DNA of 64,000 nucleotides from positions 2,044,501 through 2,108,500 of the forward strand of contig PYIU01000010.1 of NCBI GenBank assembly GCA_003415625.1, in the 5' to 3' direction. Under the pieces are notes generated by a model. That model ran no database searches. It had not been told where the DNA came from and saw only the letters and a program-made list of their open reading frames with translations. This DNA is from Aquanectria penicillioides. Taxonomy: Eukaryota > Ascomycota > Sordariomycetes > Hypocreales > Nectriaceae. Below are positions 55,922-64,000 of the stretch, one piece after another. A program made the position numbers and the translations under genes. Numbering within the stretch: the stretch's first letter is position 1; each line of letters begins with the position of its first letter.

Positions 55922-57760
55922 CTACGATGAGGCTCTGCAAAGTTTCCCTGTCGTCAGATCATAGTCCCAAGCATCGCTACCAACCCCAGACAAGACAAAT
56001 AGACTCTCAGTGGGGTCATATTTCTTCTTGACTTCCAACAATCCGTCGTATGAAGTCCCATAAAAGTCTTTCTTGAATTCAGCATTGTACGGGTTGCCCT
56101 CGTTCATGTACGAGCCCGAATCGGGAGCCCATTCCCGCCAAAACCTTTCCTTGGTGTCCTCCAGCTCTGCCGCTGTCTTTTCGAGCATCTCTTTCGGCGG
56201 AAGCGTCGTGTCAAACCTGGCACTATAGCTCATGGCATGGATATAAGTAGTTCTCCATGTGGGGAGGAGAGCGCCTCGCATATTCTGGTGCACGTTCGCG
56301 GGTCCCTTGCCGCCTTGCAGCCCAATGACGACAAATCCAGACGCGTCTTCACCTGGGCCTTCGACCATCCCCTTGGCGTACTTGACCAGCTCTTCTTGCG
56401 AGATTTCCGATAACTGGGCTCGGCCAAGAAGTCGACTTGAGGCCATGCTCAGCGAACCCGCATTGTTAGATCCCCCTTCGTTCAGGGCGTCGAAGAAGGC
56501 TCGGTAGCTCGGGTACGTCGCTGTCTCTGACTGAACGACGGAGATGACGGAGCTTGCATTTCCTGCGACGGCTCGCATGCGTTCAATAGTCGGCTTCAAC
56601 ACATCCTCTGCAGCAAACTCGGTCCTATTATAGCTGTAGAAGCCCTGCCAAACAGTAACGCCAGCTTTGGGACTGCCCTTCACCACCATCGCCCCAGCCA
56701 AGCCAGCATCCATCAGGTCGGGGATGTCGTGCAGCAAGACGGCAAATGCTCTCCAGCTAGCCTCGTAAGCAGCCGAGTTGTTTCCAATTGGCGATATGGT
56801 AAATCCGGGGCTTACAACAGTTGCGGGGGCAGGATGAGCTTTCAGGACATACTCAGTAACGATGCCGTACTGACCAGCGCCGCCACCACGAATAGCCCAC
56901 AACAAATCCTCATTTTGAGTTGCATCGGCAGTTAGAATTTCTCCCTCTGTCGTGACCACTCTCACTTGGTAAATGTTATCAGCTGCGAGACCATAGATGC
57001 TGGACAATGGGCCGTGGCCGCCACCTTGGATGTGACCACCCAGGCCAACTGTCGCGTCGTTGCCGCTTACGATAACACGTTCTTCATCGAGGGCGAAACG
57101 AACGGCTTCACCGTAGTTGAGCCCGCTTCCCGCAATGAGAACCGTGTCTGTTTCATTTGATCCGGGAATCTTCCAGTTTCGGTCAATCTCCACGTGCTTG
57201 CGGTTGTGAGTCCAGACAGATAAGGAGTGAGCACCGCTTGATCTGTCCATGACCGTCAGCGTTTTCTCGCACCAACTTTCGCGTGCAGTGATTTACCGTC
57301 CATTCAAATCATGGCCAGTGCCCTTGACAGCGATGCGAATATCCCGTACGGACGCCCATCGCACGGCATCAGCAATCTGTTCGTCAGTCGTGGCATTGAC
57401 GACATAGCTCGGGTATCCACCAAGGCTGCACCCAGTTGTCTCGTTATAGGCCCTTGCGCCAGGTGGCAGGCATGAGTTGTTTGCGTAAACGGGGTAGTCT
57501 ATGGACTCAGGCAGCAAAGCGTGAAAGTTTGATTGGGTCCAGTTGCTCTCAACATCTTGGCAATCCAAAGGAGAGTTGAGGGGGTTGTCGGAATAGCAGG
57601 AAGACGCCGCTGGATGGACCTGGATCAGCGCGCCACCAATCGAATCATTCAACGCTGCCCATTGCTCCTGTGAAGGCCAGGTATCGTCGGAAGGGGTGAG
57701 CTTACAATCTCTCGCTGCAAATGCGGTCGAGAAAAGGATGAAGTATGGAACGAACATCAT
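55922..57760 (-). CDS. Secreted FAD-linked (BBE-like) oxidoreductase
   Basis: Two exons, 57760-57298 and 57243-55922, joined by a 54-nt GTAAAT intron; about 594 residues. Signal peptide MMFVPYFILFSTAFA, then Cys and N-glycosylation sites as in exported enzymes. The PCMH-type FAD domain shows GTGHDLNGRSSGAHSLSVWTH, with the FAD-linking His intact across the splice, and GLGGHIQGGGHGPLSS. Where berberine bridge enzyme has the second attachment Cys (before TVG), this protein has an Asp, so flavin linkage is probably through His only. The C-terminal BBE motif (FYGTSYDGLLEVKKKYDP) is present. It oxidises a sugar, alcohol or alkaloid-like substrate with O2. Divergent from a UPC2-like regulator, an arrangement typical of regulated pairs. 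Confidence 0.93.
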
Positions 57761-58371
57761 AGCGGTGAACAAACCCGGTTCACTCTTGGGCTTTATTGGA
57801 GCACCATCATGCGTATACATATACTTGCACCGATCCTTCCTCCTCCCATTCCGTGATGTACGAGTACGAATATTCGTATGACATCTTTTTACAGCTACGT
57901 CACTTCGGACGTTGTCAATGCGAATACTCCATCGAAACAAGGCCTGCATACGTAGCGATGCACCTCCTCAACCCACATGTCAAAGGATATATGAGACGTG
58001 CGGAGCGTCTTCATTTCCGCAACGGTCTCAATCCATCTCCGTTGAAACTAATCCATGGCACAGATCTTTGTCCTTGCCAAACTGGGCATGGCCAAGCACA
58101 TGACGATGGAACCATTTTTCAACATCCAGTCGGAGCCAAGCTTCTTTCGTACAATATGCGAAAAGTGCCTAAACGGACCTAGTCATTGTGGATGCGACAA
58201 TCCATGATCGTCTCACTCCAACCAATTATATCGCACAGACCCAAACCAGGACCAAAAAAGGCTTCGCATCCTGGCGTGGTGAAGGTGTCGCCGATGGGGC
58301 AAGCCAGATAAGCGTGGCCCAGGAACCGTAATTTTTTTACTTCATCGTCATCTTTTCAACTCCATGTTTTC
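57761..58371. promoter_or_regulatory. Divergent promoter between FAD oxidase and UPC2-like regulator
   Basis: 611 bp between divergent starts. The plus-strand frame at 57,796-58,182 has no motif and overlaps the oxidase leader. The pairing with a regulator makes this a good place to look for that regulator's own binding site; none is claimed. Confidence 0.4.
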
Positions 58372-59825
58372 ATGATGCTCCTTCTGCAACCTGGAGAATC
58401 AAAATCAAATCACAAGCTCACAGAAGATTTGCCCAAGAGGAATCGACGGCACCACAAAAAGTCTCGCACGGGCTGCAAGAACTGTAAGAGGCGAAAGGTC
58501 AAGGTTCGTTCACAACCCATGCAGCCAGCAGCAGCAGCTGACTGCGACTTGAAATCGACGTTGCTGATGGTGATGGTCTTTCAAAGTGCGACGAAGCAAA
58601 GCCGTCATGTCGAAACTGCGAACGCTTCTCTGTAACATGCGATTTTACCGGCGTTGCAGCTCTGTCACCGGCTGATTCGACATCGCCACCGGACTTTCAG
58701 CTTATCCAAGGTACAACACAGAAGAGATGCCGGGGACGCCCCAGGAACGCCTGGAAGACTGCCCCAGCTCCTGTACCTAGCTCTCCAGATGCAGAGTTTA
58801 CGCCGTCAGGATCTGAATATTCGTCGGGCCCAAGCCTGTCGTCAGCACCGCCAGTAGTTGTGCCTAGAATACTCGGGCTACATGCCAACCTGGACTATCT
58901 CAGTCTCATGCACACCTGGACCATCCACACCGGCCCAACCATGGGGGATCACGAGACGTGGTCAGTGAGTTTACCGCCTCTCGCGTTTCAACACGGATAT
59001 CTGTTCCGCATTATTTTAGCCATGGCAGCTCAGCATTCAGCTCGGTTAAAGCCAGACGAGGCGGCCAAGTATGTGGCAATGGCTGAAGAACACAACGCCG
59101 TCGCCGTTCGAGATGCAACGACGCTTTTGGCGAATCTAAACAAAGACAACGCTCAGCCCATGTACGCGACAACGATGCTCATCTGCTTTTATTCATTTGC
59201 GAGGGGCCCAGAACCAGGAGATCTTCTCGTCGTTGCCGACCACGGCCGGGTAGCATGGCTCGCCCTCCTCGGAGGCGTGCGATTCATTCTCAAGACACTG
59301 GGTCACTCGGCCATTTTCTACGGGCCATTCGCCATCAAATACGAGCATGACCAAGAAAAAGCCAACCGAGAAGAGAAGCTGCCCGAGATCAACATGTGGC
59401 AAGAAGCCTTGAGAAATCTTGGTTCCATGATTAAGGAGACAGTCCCTGGTGATTCAAATGGCATATTTGAGCACGCCGACCTGGTTGAGTGCTACGAGGC
59501 GACTTATGGAACCAAATATGACCCGAAAACACATTTGGATGGGAAGTTTCAGGACATTATGGGTTGGCTGTATCGTATGAAGGACGATTTTATCCAGCAG
59601 CTAGAGGCGAGAGAAACGATTCCTCTCATTTTGCTGGCGTACTTTGCGGTTCTGTTAAAGTCTTTGCAAAACTTTTGGTTCATGGAAGGGTGGCATACGC
59701 ATGTGATGGATGAGATTTCGCGGATATTGGATCCACGGTATCGCGAGTGGCTTGAGTGGCCGATGGCTCAGATGGCCAGGGATGACGAGGAGATGATTGA
59801 TCCCGAACTTGCACAAGAGATTTAG
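58372..59825 (+). CDS. UPC2-like Zn2Cys6 transcription factor with AT-hook
   Basis: Two exons, 58372-58503 and 58587-59825, about 456 residues. The 83-nt intron splits the zinc cluster after KVK, so CKNCKRRKVK joins CDEAKPSCRNCERFSVTC. Then comes a basic RGRPR AT-hook, a Ser/Pro-rich linker, and the UPC2-like helical domain (MHTWTIHTGPTMGDHETW, then LPPLAFQHGYLFRIILAMAAQHSA) ending with the GWHTH...EWPMAQM pattern. The twin gene at 12,486-13,891 shares the order of domains and intron position. Likely controls the divergent oxidase gene and perhaps others (inference from position). Confidence 0.92.
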
Positions 59826-60314
59826 ACTAGGTATTGGACAAGGCGTACTGGTAGGCAGGGTGGGATATTACAATGAACGACATGACAATATCACGGCCAG
59901 TCATGATTCGGATTTCGTGACGTGTGCAACCTCGCACGGTAGCAATATCGGAGACTCGCGGCATTAAGTCACAGTTCAGTGCTAGTGTTACAATTCCGTA
60001 GTAGACAACTTAGGCTTGGCATCAAAGCTTGGTGCAAAGCCAGCTTCGTAGTGCACAGTGGATAAATTATGGTGCTCGTTGTCCGATTGATGAATCTAGC
60101 CATTAATAGTGTATATTGCCATAACTTTGAGTAAACCCTTTTTTCTATCCAGCTTTTAATCCTACACTTTTTATGCAACATGCTATAGATGATACCGCTA
60201 GAAATAAACGAGGGCTAGTATGTCAAGTTCTGTTTTCCTCTCACCCATCCTACCAATTTTCCCATATCTCTCGATCCTGGTACTTATGTTCAGGTGCGGT
60301 GCCCTTGTTCTGCA
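59826..60314. terminator. Convergent 3' region
   Basis: 489 bp between two converging genes, A/T-rich, no gene seen; both 3' UTRs lie here. Confidence 0.4.
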
Positions 60315-61376
60315 TCACGACACAGATGTGTACAAGATAGGGATCCTCCAGTTGCTAAATTTCAGCCAAGCTTCAGATAGCCACGACCCATTGGATCCCG
60401 CCTGGTCCTTCAGTGGCCAGTTCCAGCGCAAAATGGACTCCACAAGTCTGCGACCTGGAAAGTCAAACACAAGGATGCCAGTGCGAGTAGCTTCGGGGAT
60501 CGTCTCGAGAAGCTCGATCCACTGGCCAGTCATGTCGTTCATGCCAGTAACAGTATGATTGATGGGTCCTGCTGCTGCTTCAATAGGAAGAACGCCAACA
60601 GCTGCAGATGCATGGGCAATGTGGAGCACCGAGTTGTCATGCTCAGCAGTGGCAGCCAGTTCAATCGAGTTGCGGATCGAGATCCATTTCTCAGCGAGAT
60701 GATACACACTGGGAGTGATCCAATAGTCTTGCACCTTCATCTGCTCGCCCCGCCATTTGAGGCCATACGGACCCTTTTCGTGGTTAAACTGCTGGATGAT
60801 AAAGATCTTGGAGCGCAGTTCGCCCAGCAGCGGCAATGGCGCATCCGGCTTGTAAGTAGCAATGTGCTTGGCAACGCCTGCAGCAGTGAGGGCGTTGGTG
60901 TCGCTGTAGCGATTGAAGGCATGCTCGAAGCTGACGTTGTTGTTGCGACCCATAGGCCCACCTTCTTCTTTCAAGCGCATGATGATAGTTTCCGACGGGT
61001 TTGCGGCGAGAAAGTCAAACATGGTGGTGAGCACATGGGCAAAGCTAAAGCCCGTGGGGATGTGGGCATGATAGATGTGCAGCTCATTGTCGCGAAGCCG
61101 AGCACGAATGTCGAAATACCGCAGCCCCGCATTCAACTGCGTGGTTAGATTTAAGTTCTGGCAGCGAAGCAGATCAGACGGGATGGAGTAGCTCATGGAG
61201 TCGTGGGACCCGGGGATGCTGAGACTGGAAAGGGGCACATTGTCGGGAAGCTCTCCCATCCATCCTGGGTGGTAACCGAGGTCCGCGTCGAAGCTGTAGG
61301 CGCTCTGGTAGCCCCGGAAGCACTCTGAGGGGACTATGAAAGGAACGAGGAAGAGAAGGAGTTTGAAGAAATGCAT
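60315..61376 (-). CDS. Secreted PI-specific phospholipase C-like enzyme (bacterial type)
   Basis: Single exon, 353 residues from the ATG at 61,376, which gives a signal peptide (MHFFKLLLFLVPFIVPSEC); an upstream in-frame codon would bury it. The PLC X-domain is of the single-domain bacterial type: SIPGSHDSMSY with catalytic His58 and Asp59, RYFDIRAR with Arg91, and IYHAHIP with the second His near 103. Length matches the bacterial enzymes, without the Y and C2 domains of eukaryotic signalling PLCs. Such secreted enzymes cleave phosphatidylinositol or release GPI-anchored proteins. Several N-glycosylation-type sites. Intact. Confidence 0.93.
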   Translation of the reverse strand: MHFFKLLLFLVPFIVPSECFRGYQSAYSFDADLGYHPGWMGELPDNVPLSSLSIPGSHDSMSYSIPSDLLRCQNLNLTTQLNAGLRYFDIRARLRDNELHIYHAHIPTGFSFAHVLTTMFDFLAANPSETIIMRLKEEGGPMGRNNNVSFEHAFNRYSDTNALTAAGVAKHIATYKPDAPLPLLGELRSKIFIIQQFNHEKGPYGLKWRGEQMKVQDYWITPSVYHLAEKWISIRNSIELAATAEHDNSVLHIAHASAAVGVLPIEAAAGPINHTVTGMNDMTGQWIELLETIPEATRTGILVFDFPGRRLVESILRWNWPLKDQAGSNGSWLSEAWLKFSNWRIPILYTSVS

Positions 61377-62972
61377 GGCGAGGTGAAGTGAATGATGACC
61401 TGCATTAGCGCACAAGACCATGCAACGTGCAAGTTTTGTCGGCACAGCATCAAGGTGTCGTAGACCGACGAATGTGGCATCATGTGCTGGTGATTACTGG
61501 GATGATTCAACCAAAATACCGAGAGGGCCGGGGCCAATAAGCGATCCGTGGCCGGGGTAGAATGGGGATAGACAAGGGGCAATTGTGCGAGCAAGCATAA
61601 AGTTCCGAAGCATCCGCCAAATGGCATTTGAGATGAAAACGAGACAAACTCTAACGAAATTGGAAGAGTTTGTTGATGCCGTGCAACACTGCTGACCCCT
61701 AGCAGTGGAACAGGAGATGCGCGAGGATTTCAATGAGCAGCGACATTGATGAGATCTGCACTAAATACCCGCAGTTGAAGTCTATCTCAATTAAGTTGCA
61801 TAGCTACCACTATTCGAATCATTATTGAAAGAATTTTCATGGACTGGTGTCCCTTTAAATTGTGACCGGGGTTGACTTATTAGTCTACGCCCTGCCTTGA
61901 CTTGACGTAGCCTTACTTCAGTCTGCTCTTCCCCTCACCGACCATATCGTCTCTACGCAGTATGATCCGTAAAAAATAAATACATCCTTCCTCTTGATTC
62001 CTCCATGCTCGTATTAATTTCGAGAGAAGCACGATAAAACATGCAACAGTATTGTGAATAGATGATAGTTAACTCAGTTGATGAGGCGTATTCCTGTATT
62101 CTAAGCCCTCAGTTTCAGCGTGTAGGTTGCTATTCGTGTCCCCCACCAGGGTCATCCGTCAACATGAAAACATTCCCGCACTTCAGTTATGTAATTTCTA
62201 AATTAAGAGCGAACCATTCGGAAAATTTATCAATTTCTAATATTAGATAAATAGCACAATTGACAGTCATGCTTAGCTTTTCATCTTGCAGGAGACAAAG
62301 GCAATCTGTGATGCGGGGTTGATGCGCGCTATAGGGTAGTTGTTTGATTTGCGACATTTTCCTTCTTGCCCCTGTTTACATACCGATACTTCCGTAGCTA
62401 GAGAATGACCAGTTATACGGGATATTTAATAAACAACATTATTTCATCAAACAAGTCTTGCTGACGACCAATCCTAGAAAGGGTTGTGCTAGATAATAAT
62501 CTTGTCTGAGTGTGACCTCTCGACTGTTCTACCAACAGGTGCAGTGTCTTAGTCCTTGTCTCATGCCAAACCCAACATCGTACAAACTGCCGTGGATCTC
62601 CATTTACAATACTTGCAGCTATTCGACCAATAATTCAACAGCTTTTCGTCGCTGCTCAAATCCAAACAACGAACACCACAGACAACATATCTGAGCGCAC
62701 ACAAGCAAGAACAAAGCTGGTCAGTTCAGGGCCAGATTGCTTGTTTGAGATTGCACTGCCCCTGATGACGTCACATGACTAGCGCTATTTTGGCTAATAT
62801 GGGCCCTCCCCAGTTTTTGCTGTATTTCAGCCTTTTGAGGCCCTTGTCGACCGTTACGTACTGACTCGCGGGCGCGATCCAAACTCTCCACGCCCAAAGC
62901 GACACCAAACTAGGCCCGATATTGGTTGTCACCAATCCCAATCAAGGCATATCTGGCAATACGAAGAAAATC
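61377..62972. promoter_or_regulatory. Divergent promoter region
   Basis: 1.6 kb between the divergent PLC gene and the Gln-rich ankyrin gene. No supported gene; frames are short and motif-free. The last 200 bp before 62,973 read like a 5' leader. Confidence 0.4.
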
Positions 62973-64000
62973 ATGGCATCGCACGAGCAGCTTCAGCAGC
63001 AGGCCATCATGATGGCGCGCCAGAGGCAGATGCAGATGATGGCAGCGGCATCAGCATCAGCTGCGGGGGAGCAACAACAACCGCATCATCATCAACAACA
63101 ACAACAACAACCAGCGCCGGGTGTAAATCAGCAAAACGTGCAGCATCTTCAGCAGAGAGCAATGATGGCGCGGATGCAGCAGCAACTCCAAAGGCAACAG
63201 CAGCAACAACAAGCCGCGGCAATGGCAGCACAGCAGCAGGCAGTGGGAGTGGCACAAGGACAACCGCAGCCTCAACGCATGGCCACGCCTCTAGATGATA
63301 TCCCCATCACAGATTCAAGTGACTATGATACTATCCAGCAGCACCTCTCTGGCCTCTCCGGGTCCGACTCGGCCAATATCCAGTCGATCCTCACCTCCAA
63401 CAAGCGCACGCCAGCAACTCTCCACCTCGGCCTCATGCTTGCGCTCAGATCTGGCAACGTCGATGCCACCCGCCAATTCCTCGCTCTCGGTGCGCCCATT
63501 GCTCGCCAAACAGCCGAATACGTCCTGCTGGCACCCCGGGACCAGCAGATTGCACTCTTTGAGCTCCTCGGCCAAAACGGGTGGAATCCCAACATCCCGG
63601 GCTACTACGGCGCCGTCCTGCTCCCGCGAGTCGTCTCCGACACGCCGCTGCTCGGCTGGTTCCTCGCACACGGCGCAAACCCTAACCTGGGCCGGCAGCG
63701 CGATCAACGTGACCGCACAGGCGGCCCAGACACAGACTCTTGCGAAGCTCTGGAGGCGGCCGCAGCGCAGGGCAGTGTTGAGGCGGTGCAGATGCTGCTG
63801 GACGCGGGCGCGCAGCTCAGCAACGGCACACCACTGCACCGTGCCGCGGGGGCTTGTCCGCCGGGCTCGAATCCGCATGCCGGGCGCGTAATCCCGACCA
63901 AGGAGTTTGACACAAGCAGGATTCCAGTCATGGAGCTGCTGGTGGCGCGCGGCGCAGATGTCAACCAGAAGAAGGAGACGCGGCATATGGAGCCGTGGTA
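62973..64000 (+). CDS. Gln-rich ankyrin-repeat protein, cut by the window edge
   Basis: Open from the ATG at 62,973 to the right edge without a stop (342 codons seen). The first 110 residues are rich in Gln, Met, Ala and His, with runs of Q encoded by mixed CAA and CAG and a HHH stretch. Ankyrin-like units then follow: LMLALRSGNVDATRQFLALGAPI, TPLLGWFLAHGANPNLG, LEAAAAQGSVEAVQMLLDAGAQL and a final unit with VMELLVARGADVN. The antisense frames over 63,315-63,986 are not taken as genes, because the sense frame carries repeat structure. Function unknown; the long Gln tract suggests regulated aggregation or a nuclear scaffold role. Confidence 0.85.
   Translation, partial: MASHEQLQQQAIMMARQRQMQMMAAASASAAGEQQQPHHHQQQQQQPAPGVNQQNVQHLQQRAMMARMQQQLQRQQQQQQAAAMAAQQQAVGVAQGQPQPQRMATPLDDIPITDSSDYDTIQQHLSGLSGSDSANIQSILTSNKRTPATLHLGLMLALRSGNVDATRQFLALGAPIARQTAEYVLLAPRDQQIALFELLGQNGWNPNIPGYYGAVLLPRVVSDTPLLGWFLAHGANPNLGRQRDQRDRTGGPDTDSCEALEAAAAQGSVEAVQMLLDAGAQLSNGTPLHRAAGACPPGSNPHAGRVIPTKEFDTSRIPVMELLVARGADVNQKKETRHMEPW
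62980..63270 (+). repeat. CAG/CAA-rich Gln-coding tract
   Basis: A compositional tract of CAG, CAA, CAT and ATG codons at the 5' end of the ankyrin gene, including ACAACAACAACAACAACA near 63,090-63,110. Mixed codons point to selection for polyglutamine rather than recent slippage, but the length is likely to vary between isolates. Confidence 0.8.

Noticed and set aside
63315..63986. 223-codon minus-strand gene at the right edge
   Set aside because: It is antisense to a frame with clear ankyrin repeats and arises from GC-rich codon structure.

Overview
The window looks like nuclear DNA of a filamentous ascomycete, most likely a Sordariomycete (class-level inference only). The genes carry short GT-AG introns of about 44-126 nt. 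The families present are typical of such fungi: Zn2Cys6 regulators, a HET-domain protein, a sphingolipid C9-methyltransferase, a DHA2-type MFS exporter and ankyrin-repeat proteins. I saw no tRNA, rRNA, CRISPR array or intact transposon.

Layout. 2.0-15 kb holds metabolic and regulatory genes: an amino-acid permease, a Fungal_trans_2 regulator, a short zinc-cluster protein, an eight-exon FMN 2-hydroxyacid dehydrogenase, a ketopantoate reductase-like gene with a C-terminal frameshift, and a UPC2-like regulator. A secreted alpha/beta hydrolase with a C-terminal PKD-like domain lies at 15.3-17.4 kb. The stretch 18.4-33.2 kb is an accessory island whose architectures are those of fungal allorecognition or immune-type proteins: a pseudokinase with a ZZ finger, ankyrin debris, a DUF7580-like/subtilisin (S8) protease divergent from a LAPNF-type small protein, and a roughly 1,550-residue protein joining zinc-finger-like, kinase-like and nucleoside-phosphorylase-like domains. 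34-41.8 kb carries an MFS exporter, a HET protein, a SAM methyltransferase and the sphingolipid C9-methyltransferase. 43.9-46.3 kb encodes an eight-exon secreted, probably GPI-anchored protein with Cys-pair repeats. A 41-residue RanBP2-like zinc miniprotein sits at 47.9-48.1 kb. A broken ankyrin gene and a broken kinase gene converge at 48.6-51.8 kb. The right part holds a membrane protein with a frame break, a BBE-like FAD oxidase divergent from a second UPC2-like regulator, a secreted PI-PLC-like enzyme, and a Gln-rich ankyrin gene that runs off the right edge.

Two themes stand out. First, several genes in the island combine a kinase-like or DUF7580-like module with an effector-type module (protease, phosphorylase, ZZ finger), and the protease has a divergent small partner gene. 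Second, three well-supported single-base losses fall in short homopolymers (about 10,780, 48,980 and 49,490). There is also a frame jump at a GC dinucleotide run (about 54,150) and one in-frame stop (51,092-51,094). Either the accessory genes are decaying or the assembly has residual indel errors. Exon coordinates below were derived by eye from splice signals, phase and family resemblance; none was tested against RNA or a database.
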